Assembly: GCF_003112555.1 (NCBI RefSeq)
Contig: NZ_BEWB01000008.1
Coordinates: forward strand, 372,001 to 436,000
Direction of reading: 5' to 3'
Length of the DNA stretch: 64,000 nt
From: Streptomyces coelicoflavus
GTDB lineage: Bacteria > Actinomycetota > Actinomycetes > Streptomycetales > Streptomycetaceae
Shown: positions 51,959-60,620 of the stretch, piece by piece
Layout of the letters: every line of letters begins with the position of its first letter
How positions within the stretch are numbered: the first letter of the stretch is position 1
Position numbers and translations under genes: made by a program
Notes under the pieces: model-generated
Seen by the model: only the letters and a program-made list of their open reading frames with translations
Told to the model about the DNA's origin: nothing
The model's database searches: none

Positions 51959-53290
51959 CTAGGCCGTGCGCAGGAAACGGTCCAGGACGCGGACCCCGAA
52001 GTGCAGCGCCTCGACCGGGACCCGTTCGTCCACGCCGTGGAAGAGGGCCTGGTAGTCGAAGCCCTCCGGCAGCTTCAGCGGCGCGAAGCCGTAACCGGTG
52101 ATGCCGAGCCGCGAGAACTGCTTGGCGTCCGTGCCCCCTGACATGCAGTACGGCACGACGTGCCCCTCGGGCGCGAACTCCTCGACCGCCGCACGCATCC
52201 GGGCGTACGTCGGCGAGTCCACCGGCGCCTGGAGCGCCACCTCCCGGTGGGCGAACTCCCAGTCCACGTCCGGCCCGGTGAGCCGGTCGAGGGTGTCGCG
52301 GAACTCGTCCTCGCCGCCGTACAGGAACCGCCCGTCGACGTGGGCGACGGCCTCTCCCGGGATGACGTTGACCTTGTACCCGGCGTCCAGCATGGTCGGG
52401 TTGGCGCTGTTGCGGACGGTGGCCTCGACCAGCTTGCCGGCCTCGCCGAGCTTGTCCAGCAGGGCGTCGACGTCGCTCAGGTCGGTCTCGATGCCGTGGA
52501 CGGCGGCGATCTCGGTCAGGGCGGCGCGCACGGTCGGGGTCAGGCGCAGCGGCCACTCGTGGTCGCCGATGCGGGTGATCGCGGCGGCGAGCCGGGTGAC
52601 CGCGTTCTCCCGGTTCACCTTGGACCCGTGCCCGGCCCGCCCGTGCGCGGTGAGCCTGAGCCAGCCCGTGCCACGCTCACCGGCGGCGATGGGATAGAAC
52701 TGCCGCCCGGAGCCGTCGTGAAAGGTGAACGCCCCGGACTCGCTGACACCCTCCGTGCACCCTTCGAACAGGGCGGCGTGCCGGTCGGCGAGGAAGCCGG
52801 AGCCGTCCTCGGCGCTGGCCTCCTCGTCCGCGGTGAACGCGATCACCACGTCCCGCCGGGGCCGCACCCCCTGCCGGGCCCAGTCGCGGACGACCGCGAG
52901 GATCATCGCGTCCATGTTCTTCATGTCGACCGCGCCGCGCCCCCAGACGACGCCGTCGCGGATCTCCCCGGAGAACGGGTGCACGCTCCAGTCGGCGGCC
53001 TCGGCGGGCACCACGTCCAGGTGGCCGTGGACCAGCAGCGCGTCGGCCGACGGGTCGGTGCCCTCGATGCGGGCCACGACGTTGGTGCGGCCCTCGGTCC
53101 GCTCCAGGAGCGTCGGTTCGATCCCGGCCTCGGCGAGCCGCGCGGCGGCGTACTCGGCGGCGGGACGCTCCTGGCAGTCTCCGCCGCCGCGGTTGGTGGT
53201 GTCGATGCGGATCAGCTCGGAGGTGAACCGGACGACCTCGTCCAGCGCCTGCCCGCCGGTGTCGGGTCCGGCGCCCGGGTGCTCAGCCAT
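51959..53290 (-). CDS. M20-family metallopeptidase/amidohydrolase
   Basis: 443 residues. Two-zinc site motifs are visible: LLVHGHLDVVPAEA (His, Asp), WGRGAVDMKNMDA (bridging Asp), FTADEEASAEDG (Glu pair) and YCMSGGTDAKQFSR. The dimerisation lid region is present (HGRAGHGSKVNRENAVTRL). It resembles ArgE/DapE/CPG2-like enzymes, and an amino-acid or peptide substrate is likely. It overlaps the D-aminopeptidase gene by 8 bp. Confidence 0.92.
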   Translation of the reverse strand: MAEHPGAGPDTGGQALDEVVRFTSELIRIDTTNRGGGDCQERPAAEYAAARLAEAGIEPTLLERTEGRTNVVARIEGTDPSADALLVHGHLDVVPAEAADWSVHPFSGEIRDGVVWGRGAVDMKNMDAMILAVVRDWARQGVRPRRDVVIAFTADEEASAEDGSGFLADRHAALFEGCTEGVSESGAFTFHDGSGRQFYPIAAGERGTGWLRLTAHGRAGHGSKVNRENAVTRLAAAITRIGDHEWPLRLTPTVRAALTEIAAVHGIETDLSDVDALLDKLGEAGKLVEATVRNSANPTMLDAGYKVNVIPGEAVAHVDGRFLYGGEDEFRDTLDRLTGPDVDWEFAHREVALQAPVDSPTYARMRAAVEEFAPEGHVVPYCMSGGTDAKQFSRLGITGYGFAPLKLPEGFDYQALFHGVDERVPVEALHFGVRVLDRFLRTA

Positions 53291-54116
53291 ACTGCTCCTC
53301 CACCGCCGCCGAGGCGATCGTGGTGACCGCCTTGAACGTCCTGATCGCCTCGAACATCGTGTCGTGGGTGTACGCCACCTTGCGCTCCCCGACCTGCGCC
53401 ACTCCGGGCACGACGGTCGAAGCGGCCGCGAGGTGTTCGGCGTCGAACTCCAGGGCGAGGGTGAACGGACCGCCGCTCACCGGCTCGTGCCGCACGGCGA
53501 GCGCGGTGGCCTCCTTGGCGGCGGCCCGGATGTCGGCGGCGGTCCTGGCCGGCGTACGGCACACGGCCGCGTACCGCGACACGTGGTCCTTGACCGCGAC
53601 CTTCCGCGCCTCCGGGGCGTACCCGAGCGCGTCCTCGCACGCCACGTCGTCCCCGGTGACCAGCACCACCGGCACTCCGTACTCGGCGACCACATGCGCG
53701 TTGAGCAGGCCCTCGCTGGCGCGTACGTCGTTCAGCCAGACGCCGGTGAGCTGGTTGGCGAGGTAGGTGTGCGCGAGGACGCCCTCCATGCCGGCGCCCG
53801 CGTGGTAGCCGACGAACGCGATGCCGTCCACGTCCCCGTGCTGGACGCCCTCCACCATGGACAGCGCCTTGTGCCGGCCGGTGAGCATCTCGGTGCGCTC
53901 GTCCAGCCGCTCCAGGAGGAGGTTGCGCATGGACCAGTGCGCCTCGTTGACCAGCACCTCGTCGGCGCCGCCGTCGAAGAAGCCCAGCACGGCCGCGTTC
54001 ACGTCCGAGGTGAACATCGACCGGCACCGCTCCCACTGCGGCGTCCCCGGCAGCACGTCGGCCGGCCAGGTGACACCGGTGGCGCCTTCCATGTCGGCAC
54101 TGATGAGGAGCTTCAC
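53283..54116 (-). CDS. M55 D-aminopeptidase (DppA-like)
   Basis: 277 residues. Metal ligands align with Bacillus DppA: Asp8 and Glu10 in LISADMEGATGV, His60 in NEAHWSMRN, and His105 in FVGYHAGAGM. DppA is a self-compartmentalising D-amino-acid peptidase acting on D-Ala-D-Ala-like peptides. The GTG start gives the expected N-terminus; its ribosome binding site is weak. It is first in the peptidase run that includes the M20 enzyme. Confidence 0.92.
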   Translation of the reverse strand: MKLLISADMEGATGVTWPADVLPGTPQWERCRSMFTSDVNAAVLGFFDGGADEVLVNEAHWSMRNLLLERLDERTEMLTGRHKALSMVEGVQHGDVDGIAFVGYHAGAGMEGVLAHTYLANQLTGVWLNDVRASEGLLNAHVVAEYGVPVVLVTGDDVACEDALGYAPEARKVAVKDHVSRYAAVCRTPARTAADIRAAAKEATALAVRHEPVSGGPFTLALEFDAEHLAAASTVVPGVAQVGERKVAYTHDTMFEAIRTFKAVTTIASAAVEEQYG

Positions 54117-54358
54117 GAGTCCCGGTCCGTTCGGAGAGCAGTGACGTGGATCTTCATGGCTCGAAACCGTACGCGCTTGTCCGCCGCCTCGGCCAGGGCT
54201 GTGGACAACTATCGGTGGTCTGTACCACTGAACGTACCTCGTACGGTCCATGACCAGCGCTTTCCCAGGAAAGCCGCCGATCGTACGAACGGTGTACGGG
54301 CAAGGTTTGCCCACGCCCTGGCCTGCCGGTGCCGCCTCACGGGCAACGGCAGTTCGTC
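54117..54358. other. 242-bp spacer upstream of the D-aminopeptidase gene
   Basis: It holds two short palindromes, GCTTTCCCAGGAAAGC (54259-54274, 7-bp arms) and GGGCAAGGTTTGCCC (54298-54312, 6-bp arms). The latter lies past the TetR stop and may be a weak terminator. No gene was seen; a promoter for the D-aminopeptidase gene must be here, but I cannot place it. Confidence 0.4.
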
Positions 54359-55096
54359 TCAGCCGGCCGTGGGCGCCGCTCGGTCCCGGCCGCCGAGTCC
54401 GAGCGTGCGGACGAGGTCGCACATGTCCGCCTCGTAGAGCTTGCCGGGATCGTGGACCTGGTGCCGCAGGTGGCCGTAGACCTCCAGCGTGAGCAGCCCG
54501 TGCATCCGGCTCCACAGGCGCAGGCAGAGTGCCACGGCCGCCGGTGGCAGGTCCGGGAAGGCCTCCTGGGCCATGGCGGCGAGGCTCGAGCGGAAGTCGG
54601 ACCAGTCGTAGTCGCAGCCCGCCTGCGCGGCGGCGGCCTGCGGCCACGCGTCGGCGACCAGCTCGAGCAGCACGGCGCAGAGGCGATGCTCGGCCTCCTG
54701 GGCGGCGCCGGCCTCGGGGGCCTTGTAGCCCGGTACCGGGTCGCCGTAGATGAGACGGAACTCCTCGGGGTGCGCGATCGCCCACGCCCGGTAGGCGTGG
54801 GCATGGGCCAGCACCTTGTCCGCGGGACGGTCCGAGGACGCGTCCCGGTGCGCGGCTTCGAGTGTCTTCGCCAACGAGTCGTAGACGTCGGCGGTGAGCG
54901 CGGTGATCAGATCGTCACGACTACTGAAGTAGCTGTAGATGGCACCCGCGGTCATGCCCATGGCGCGGGCGATGGCGCGCAGTGAGATGCCCGCCGGGCC
55001 GTCGGTCGCCATGTGCTTGAGCGCAATCGCCTTGATCTCGGCCGTGGCCTCTGCCCGCAGTCGGGCCCTCCGGCTCTGCGTCGTCGCGTCTCCCAT
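54359..55096 (-). CDS. TetR/AcrR-family regulator
   Basis: A 245-residue repressor-type protein. The HTH is in ISLRAIARAMGMTAGAIYSY followed by FSSRDDLITAL. The ligand domain contains AYRAWAIAHPEEFRLIYGDP and LWSRMHGLLTLEVYGHL, typical of TetR proteins with a WHG-type C-terminal domain. Divergent from a DHA2 exporter, so it probably represses that gene and itself. Transcription appears leaderless, its -10 lying 7 nt before the ATG. Confidence 0.92.
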   Translation of the reverse strand: MGDATTQSRRARLRAEATAEIKAIALKHMATDGPAGISLRAIARAMGMTAGAIYSYFSSRDDLITALTADVYDSLAKTLEAAHRDASSDRPADKVLAHAHAYRAWAIAHPEEFRLIYGDPVPGYKAPEAGAAQEAEHRLCAVLLELVADAWPQAAAAQAGCDYDWSDFRSSLAAMAQEAFPDLPPAAVALCLRLWSRMHGLLTLEVYGHLRHQVHDPGKLYEADMCDLVRTLGLGGRDRAAPTAG

Positions 55097-55097
55097 G

Positions 55098-55125
55098 TTT
55101 GACAGCCTAACAGTGTTGAGTCAAA
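55098..55125. promoter_or_regulatory. TetR-type operator and leaderless tetR promoter
   Basis: TTTGAC (55098-55103) and GTCAAA (55120-55125) form a 6-bp inverted repeat spanning the minus-strand -10 TAGGCT (55109-55104), which ends 7 nt before the regulator ATG. A GTGTTGAG half-site at 55113-55120 recurs inverted as CTCAACAC at 55188-55195, nearer the exporter. Autorepression and repression of the exporter are plausible. Confidence 0.55.
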
Positions 55126-55236
55126 GTACGGCGTGCAGACATTGAACACCGTGTAGTAAAGCCTCGTCGTGCAGAACTTGTCTGCCGCTCAACACCACTC
55201 AATCCGTTCATGACAACCAGCTAAGGAAGCCAAGCC

Positions 55237-56703
55237 GTGGTTGATACCGTCCCCGGGACCCAGCGGCGCACCGGGCTGATGCTCGCGCTGCTGGCGTTCG
55301 CCCAGTTCATCGTCGCCGTCGACTACAACATCGTGTTCGTCGCGCTTCCGGAAATCGGCAGCGCCCTGGGCTTCAGCACCCAGTCGCTGCAGTGGGTCGT
55401 CAGCGCCTACGCGGTGGCCTTCGGTGGGTTCCTGCTCTTAGGTGGCCGTGCGGTCGACCGTCTCGGAGCCCGCCGCATGTTCATCCTCGGGCTTGTGATC
55501 TTCGGTCTGTCCTGCCTCCTGGGGGGCTTCGCCGAATCCCCGGGCGTGCTGATCATGGCGCGAGCGGTCCAGGGCTTCGGCGCCGCCCTCCTCACTCCGG
55601 CCACGCTCACTCTGATCAACACCCGCTTCGCCGAGGGCCCCGAGCGCAACAAGGCGCTGGCGGTCTGGGGTGCCTGCGGCAGTGGCGGCCTGGCCGCCGG
55701 TGCGCTGCTCGGTGGTGTCCTGACCGACGCCTGGGGCTGGGAGTGGGTCCTGTTCGTCCTCGTGCCGCTCGCCCTGTTCGCGGCGGCCGCCGCCCCCGGC
55801 ACGCTCGCCCCTGACGAGCGCGGCTCGGACGCCCGGGGCAGCTTCGACGCCGTGGGCGCGATCCTCACCACGGCCGGTTCGTCCCTGCTGGTGCTCGGCC
55901 TGGTCAGCGGCCCGGAGGCGGGCTGGGGCTCGGTGCGCGGTGCCGGCTCGATCGTCGCCGGTATCGTGATCCTCGCCGTCTTCACGCTGGTGGAGAACAA
56001 GACCAGCAACCCGCTGGTGCCCCTGCGGCTGTTCGGCAACCGCAGCCTGGTGACGGCCATCCTGATCATCCTGGTCTTCCAGAGCGCCCTCGGCGGCTCC
56101 TACTACATCTTCACCAACTACCTCCAGGGCGTGCTCGGTTACGACGCCCTGGAAGCCGGCCTCGCCTTCGTGCCGCTGACGATCATCTCGATGGGCGCCT
56201 CCCTGAAGCTGGCGGGCCTGCTGCTCGGCTCCTGGGGCCCGCGCGCCACGCTCTTCACCGGCATGGCGGTGAACGGCATCGGCATGATCGTGCTGGCGAT
56301 CGCGATGTCGACCGGCGCCTCCTTCTGGGCCCTGGTTCCCGGCCTGATCATCTGGGGCATCGGCGGAGGCGTCACCTTCCCGGCGATGTTCGTCTGCGCC
56401 GCGTCGGGCGTGGCCCCGCAGGAGGCCGGGGTGGCCTCGGCGCTGGCCACCACCTCGCAGCAGATCGGCGGAGCCGCCGGACTCGCGGTGCTCGTCGCGG
56501 TCGCCACGGCCGGCCTGTCCGGCGACGCTCCCGCGGTCGCGGACGTGTCGGACGGTCTGCGCACCGCGATGTGGATCGGCGGCGCGGCCTCCGTCATCGG
56601 TGGTCTGCTGGCGTTCACCCTCAAGAAGCCGGGTACGGCGGCGCCCGAGCCGGTCGAGATGCCGCAGCACACCGACGATCTCGGCGTACGCAGCGCGGGC
56701 TGA
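55237..56703 (+). CDS. MFS exporter, DHA2 (14-TM) family
   Basis: 488 residues with about 14 hydrophobic helices. First helix AFAQFIVAVDYNIVFVALPE and motif A-type LLLGGRAVDRLGARRM are typical; GFGAALLTPATLTLINTRF is the motif C-like antiporter block. QacA/EmrB-like multidrug or antibiotic export is likely. The GTG follows AAGGAAG. It is divergent from the TetR gene. A strong hairpin lies just past the stop. Confidence 0.92.
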   Translation: MVDTVPGTQRRTGLMLALLAFAQFIVAVDYNIVFVALPEIGSALGFSTQSLQWVVSAYAVAFGGFLLLGGRAVDRLGARRMFILGLVIFGLSCLLGGFAESPGVLIMARAVQGFGAALLTPATLTLINTRFAEGPERNKALAVWGACGSGGLAAGALLGGVLTDAWGWEWVLFVLVPLALFAAAAAPGTLAPDERGSDARGSFDAVGAILTTAGSSLLVLGLVSGPEAGWGSVRGAGSIVAGIVILAVFTLVENKTSNPLVPLRLFGNRSLVTAILIILVFQSALGGSYYIFTNYLQGVLGYDALEAGLAFVPLTIISMGASLKLAGLLLGSWGPRATLFTGMAVNGIGMIVLAIAMSTGASFWALVPGLIIWGIGGGVTFPAMFVCAASGVAPQEAGVASALATTSQQIGGAAGLAVLVAVATAGLSGDAPAVADVSDGLRTAMWIGGAASVIGGLLAFTLKKPGTAAPEPVEMPQHTDDLGVRSAG

Positions 56704-56722
56704 CGCGGGCCCGCCCCCGAAC

Positions 56723-56764
56723 GGTCCATGATCGGTGCCAATCCCCCGGCGCCGATCATGAACC
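56723..56764 (+). terminator. Terminator hairpin behind the DHA2 exporter
   Basis: A 17-bp stem with one mismatch and one G-T pair: GGTCCATGATCGGTGCC (56723-56739) pairs with 56748-56764, with an 8-nt C-rich loop. Confidence 0.8.
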
Positions 56765-56777
56765 TCCCCGCGTTCGG

Positions 56778-56912
56778 CCGCCGTTCCGCTCCTTGTCCGC
56801 AGGGTCTCGCGACGAGCGCCCGGCCGGCTGCTTCCGCCCCCTGGCCTCGGCACTCGCGCCCCACGTGACGGTACTGGGCGTGCAGTACCCCGGGCGTCAG
56901 GACCGCCGTTGA
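56778..56912 (+). pseudogene. Remnant of a type II thioesterase gene
   Basis: The last 30 codons before a TGA read PAGCFRPLASALAP, then VTVLGVQYPGRQDRR, the well-known start of type II thioesterases from polyketide and peptide synthase clusters. There is no start codon with ribosome binding site, the preceding CFPHAGG-like segment is not intact, and the protein stops before the GHSMG active site. It is therefore a short decayed fragment. It sits after the exporter terminator in the same direction. It may be what is left of an antibiotic cluster that once included the exporter. Confidence 0.65.
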
Positions 56913-56946
56913 CTGATTGCGCAGCGCCACTCAGGCGTGCGGACGG

Positions 56947-57699
56947 TTAATCCAGACTTGAGCCGTCCGCCCGGTCGCCCGCCCGCCCCGCCACCATCCA
57001 CGTCGACGGCAGCTCGATGCGGGTGCCGTCCGGCGTGTACTCCGTGGTGAACAGGGGGAGTTCGCCGCTCGCGAGGACTGTGAGGCCTGCCGCGCGGAGG
57101 TACTCGGGCACCGCTTCGTCGGGGACGGCGGCGGGGGTCAGGCCGTGGCGGAGTACGGGGGCGAGTTTGTCGGGCGGACCGGCGGGGCCCTGGGCCAGGC
57201 CCATCAGGACGGTCTTGGCCGCCTGGGACGGTTCGACCAGGAAGGCGCGGCCGCGTGCGCCGAGGAGTACGGCAAGGGCGTCGGCCAGGGGCTGGCGGTC
57301 GTCGGGCTCGCACTGGTGCAGGACGCCCCGGACGTAGACGTTCGCGTCGCCCAGTTCCGCGTGCAGGGTCTCGGACTCCGCCTTGTCGGCGGCGTCCAGC
57401 TGCCGGTACGCGGCGAGTCCGGCCGGGTCGGCGTGGCGGGCGTGTCCGAGGGCGGCGGCGGAGAGGTCGGCGCCGACCACGTGCGGGAAGCGTTCGGCGA
57501 AGTAGCGGGTCTGGGTGCCGTTGCCGCAGCCCAGGTCGATCAGGGGCAGGGCGGGTTCGGTCAGGTGCGGCTCGAAGTGGGCCAGGTGGCGACCGGCGGT
57601 CAGGGTCGGCTCCGCGTCCCAGAACACCGCTCCCCGGTCCCCGGAGGCCTCGTGCCAGAAGCTCTCCCAGGCGTCCCGGTACCGACTCGTCACGCTCAT
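56947..57699 (-). CDS. Class I SAM-dependent methyltransferase (thiopurine-like)
   Basis: 250 residues. SRYRDAWESFWHEASGDRGA at the N-terminus and motif I LPLIDLGCGNGTQTRYFA with VVGADLSAAALGHARH. The middle VYVRGVLHQCEPDDRQPLAD is typical of a streptomycete class I methyltransferase group; acceptor unknown. The ATG has GGGAG 6 nt upstream; in-frame upstream sequence looks non-coding. The stop is TAA, the rarest stop in such GC-rich DNA. Confidence 0.88.
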   Translation of the reverse strand: MSVTSRYRDAWESFWHEASGDRGAVFWDAEPTLTAGRHLAHFEPHLTEPALPLIDLGCGNGTQTRYFAERFPHVVGADLSAAALGHARHADPAGLAAYRQLDAADKAESETLHAELGDANVYVRGVLHQCEPDDRQPLADALAVLLGARGRAFLVEPSQAAKTVLMGLAQGPAGPPDKLAPVLRHGLTPAAVPDEAVPEYLRAAGLTVLASGELPLFTTEYTPDGTRIELPSTWMVAGRAGDRADGSSLD

Positions 57700-57973
57700 G
57701 CCCGTCTCCCCAGGTGCGACGACGTACGACCCGCCGACGACGGGTCCGTACGGTGTATCGCGCCCGGCGCACGGCCACAAGCGCCCGGCGCATTCCTTCA
57801 CCTCTCGTTCGCGCCGGCGGATACGGGTTCGCAGGCCGTCCGACGGGAGTGAGCGGGGGCAGACGCGTTCGGGCACGGGCCGAGCGGTGCGCGAAGAGCC
57901 GCCGCCGACGCCGACGCAGGCGGCGCGCGAGCGGCGGCGCCGGACCGCCGCCCGGTGGCCCGGTGGTCCGGCG
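57700..57973. other. 274-bp non-coding spacer
   Basis: It lies between the SpoIIE-type phosphatase stop and the methyltransferase start. Apart from GC-rich short repeats no gene, clear promoter or strong terminator was recognised. Confidence 0.4.
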
Positions 57974-60475
57974 CTAGCGGCGCCGGGCGGGCAGCGTGAG
58001 TTCGAACCACACCGTCTTGCCCGCGTTGGTGCGGCTGGCGCCCCACTCGCGGGCCAGGGTGCTGACGACCCGCAGGCCGCGCCCGGTCTCGTCCTCGGGG
58101 CCCGCGCTCCTCAGGGCCGGCAGGTCGTGGTCGTCGTCGTCCACCTCGCACAGCAGCGTGTCGGCGCGGACCAGCCGCAGGGCGACGGGGCGGGCGTGCG
58201 CGTGGCGGACGGCGTTGGTGACGAGTTCGCTGACCATCAGCTCCGCCGGGCCGGCCAGCTTCGGCAGCCCCCAGTCGTGGAGTTGCTCGCGGACCGCCGC
58301 ACGGGCCCGGCCCACCTCGGCCGGGTCGCGGGCGAGGCGCCACTCGGCGACGGCGTCGGGGTCGATTCCGGTCAGCCGGGCCATCAGCAGGGCGACGTCG
58401 TCCTTGCGTCCGCCGCGGATGCCCAGGGCGCGGATGATGCTGTCGCAGGCGTCGTCCATGGACGCGGCGGGGTGGGCGGCGGACTCGCAGAGGGTGGCGA
58501 GGCCGACGCCGATGTCCTCGCCGCGCACCTCCACCAGGCCGTCGGTGCACATCACCAGCCGGTCGCCGGGCGCCACCGGCACGCGCACCGACTCGAAGGG
58601 CACCCCGCCGACGCCGATCGGAGCCCCCGTCGGCAGGTCGATCAGCTCGCTGGAGCCGTCCTCGGCGCGGACCAGGACGGGCGGGATGTGGCCGGCGTTG
58701 GCCAGGTGCAGCTCACCGGCGATGGGGTCGTACACGGCGTACAGGCAGGTCGCGAGGTGGGTGTCGCCGAGCCGCTGGGCGAGGTCGTCGAGGTGTCGCA
58801 GGAGCTGGGCGGGCGGCAGGTCGAGGCCGGCCATGGTCTGGACGGCGGTGCGCAGTTGCCCCATCATCGCGGCGGAGCCCAGGCCGTGGCCCATGACGTC
58901 GCCGACGACGAGGGCGGTGCGGGCGCCGGGCAGCTTGACCGAGTCGAACCAGTCGCCGCCGACCCGGCCCAGCAGCGTGCCCGGCAGATAGCGGGTGGCG
59001 ATGTCGCAGCCGGCCATGCGCGCCGGGATGTGCGGCAGCATGCTGTCCTGGAGCGTCTCGGCGACGTTCTCCTGGTGGGTGTACATGCGGGCGTTGTCGA
59101 GGACGAGCCCCGCGCGGGCGGCGAGTTCGGCGCCGGTGACGCGGTCCATGTCGTTGAAGACGGGCCGCTCCGGGTGCCGGAGCAGGATCATGAAGCCCAG
59201 GACGACCTGGCGTGCCTTCAGGGGCACCAGCAGCATGGAGCGGCCGGTGATGAGCGGCCGGATGTCCCGCTTCTCGAACTGGGAGGCGATGGCGTGGCCC
59301 ATCTCCTCGGTGATGCGGGGCACCAGAACCGGTTCGCCACTGGTCATGCACTGGAAGAAGGGGGTGTGCGCCGGGAAGGGCATCGCCTCGCCGACGGGTA
59401 CGACGTCGTCCCAGCGGCCGGGCTCGTCGGTGTGCTCCAGGGCGACCCGGTGCCACATCGTCGTCGTGTCGGGCACGCCGTCGGGGAAACCCTCACCGGC
59501 GACGACCTGTTCACGCAGATAGGTCCCGGCGACGTCGGTGAAGCGCGGGACGACCGCCCGGCTGACCTCGACGATGGTCTGTGCGAGGTCCAGCGAGGTG
59601 CCGATCGCGCCGCTGACCTCGTTGAGGAACTCCAGGCGTTCGCGGACCGCCGTGTACTCCAGGTCCTCGGCCTCGTCCCGCAGTTCCTCCGGCACCGGCT
59701 CACCGGCCGCCAGCGCCCGCGCCGCCCGCTCGCGGCGCGCCCGGCGCTCGGCACGCCGCGGCACGCCCCAGTCGGGGGTGACGGGCACCCGGTCGTGCCG
59801 GCTGAACTCGAGGACGGGATAGCCCAGTTCGAGGACCTGCGCGGCGATGCGGGCGCTCTCGCCGACGCTCATGCTGGGCAGGATCTCGGGGAGTCGGCGG
59901 GCGAGTTCCTCGGCGCCGGGGAAGTCGGTGTGCAGGGCGAAGCCGGGCGCGATCCGCTCTACGACGGCCGGCTCGGCGCCGTCGTCGGCGGCGGCCCCGT
60001 CGGCGTAGTCCCGCCGCAGCCCGTCCGCGTCGGCGGCCAGCACGAGCAGCCGCTCCGGCCCGGGTCCCACCAGGGGGTAGGCCCACCAGAGCACGTCGAC
60101 GCGGTCGCCGGCCGGCACGGTCAGCCGGGCGCGGCCGGCCGCGGGGTAGGACAACCGCCCGTCGAGGGAGGACTCCAGTCCTGGTCCGAGGCCGTCGTCG
60201 TCCGGGTGCGCGCCGTGGGTCGGGCCGTCGTCCCCGGTACCGTCCCCCGGGAGCACGCCCGAGACGGGCAGCAGGTCGGGGGCGGGGCGGCCGATCGCCG
60301 CTTCCTTGGGCAGGCCGAACAGCCGCCGTGCGCCCCGGCTCCAGTGGGAGACCAGCCCGTCGCGGTCGACCACGACGACGGCCAGCGGGACACGACCCGT
60401 CACGGGGTCGGCCGGCACGGTGCCGGGTCCGGCCCGGCGGCCGGGAGGTGCGTCCCGCTCGGTGCCATGGTCCAT
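57974..60475 (-). CDS. SpoIIE-type PP2C phosphatase with PAS, GAF and anti-sigma kinase-like domains
   Basis: 833 residues. An N-terminal PAS-like region (VPLAVVVVDRDGLVSHWSRG) leads to a GAF-type domain (from LEFLNEVSGAIGTSLDLAQ to VLDNARMYTHQ). A PP2C/SpoIIE phosphatase follows (GGDWFDSVKLPG, GDVMGHGLGSAAMMG, VMCTDGLVEVRGEDIG, KDDVALLMARL with all metal aspartates). The C-terminus is a HATPase_c anti-sigma domain (MVSELVTNAVRHAH, DETGRGLRVVSTL). It may dephosphorylate an anti-anti-sigma factor and also phosphorylate or bind one, controlling a SigB/SigF-type factor. The chosen ATG gives a clean start; no partner gene is adjacent. Confidence 0.92.
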   Translation of the reverse strand: MDHGTERDAPPGRRAGPGTVPADPVTGRVPLAVVVVDRDGLVSHWSRGARRLFGLPKEAAIGRPAPDLLPVSGVLPGDGTGDDGPTHGAHPDDDGLGPGLESSLDGRLSYPAAGRARLTVPAGDRVDVLWWAYPLVGPGPERLLVLAADADGLRRDYADGAAADDGAEPAVVERIAPGFALHTDFPGAEELARRLPEILPSMSVGESARIAAQVLELGYPVLEFSRHDRVPVTPDWGVPRRAERRARRERAARALAAGEPVPEELRDEAEDLEYTAVRERLEFLNEVSGAIGTSLDLAQTIVEVSRAVVPRFTDVAGTYLREQVVAGEGFPDGVPDTTTMWHRVALEHTDEPGRWDDVVPVGEAMPFPAHTPFFQCMTSGEPVLVPRITEEMGHAIASQFEKRDIRPLITGRSMLLVPLKARQVVLGFMILLRHPERPVFNDMDRVTGAELAARAGLVLDNARMYTHQENVAETLQDSMLPHIPARMAGCDIATRYLPGTLLGRVGGDWFDSVKLPGARTALVVGDVMGHGLGSAAMMGQLRTAVQTMAGLDLPPAQLLRHLDDLAQRLGDTHLATCLYAVYDPIAGELHLANAGHIPPVLVRAEDGSSELIDLPTGAPIGVGGVPFESVRVPVAPGDRLVMCTDGLVEVRGEDIGVGLATLCESAAHPAASMDDACDSIIRALGIRGGRKDDVALLMARLTGIDPDAVAEWRLARDPAEVGRARAAVREQLHDWGLPKLAGPAELMVSELVTNAVRHAHARPVALRLVRADTLLCEVDDDDHDLPALRSAGPEDETGRGLRVVSTLAREWGASRTNAGKTVWFELTLPARRR

Positions 60476-60620
60476 GGCGTCAGGCCCTCTCTGCCCACGG
60501 CTCCGCAAGATCTGTGTCGCCGTCACCACCGTACGGGGGTGGCCGGTGACCATGTGCGGCAACGGGGGAATTGGTGACGCGCGAGCACACCGGCGCGCGC
60601 CCGCGCGCCGGTGGCCGGTC

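Noticed and set aside
57515..60577. 1020-codon plus-strand open frame opposite the SpoIIE-type phosphatase
   Set aside because: The minus-strand frame has all PP2C and HATPase motifs. The plus-strand translation is low-complexity Gly/Val/Asp and lacks a ribosome binding site.
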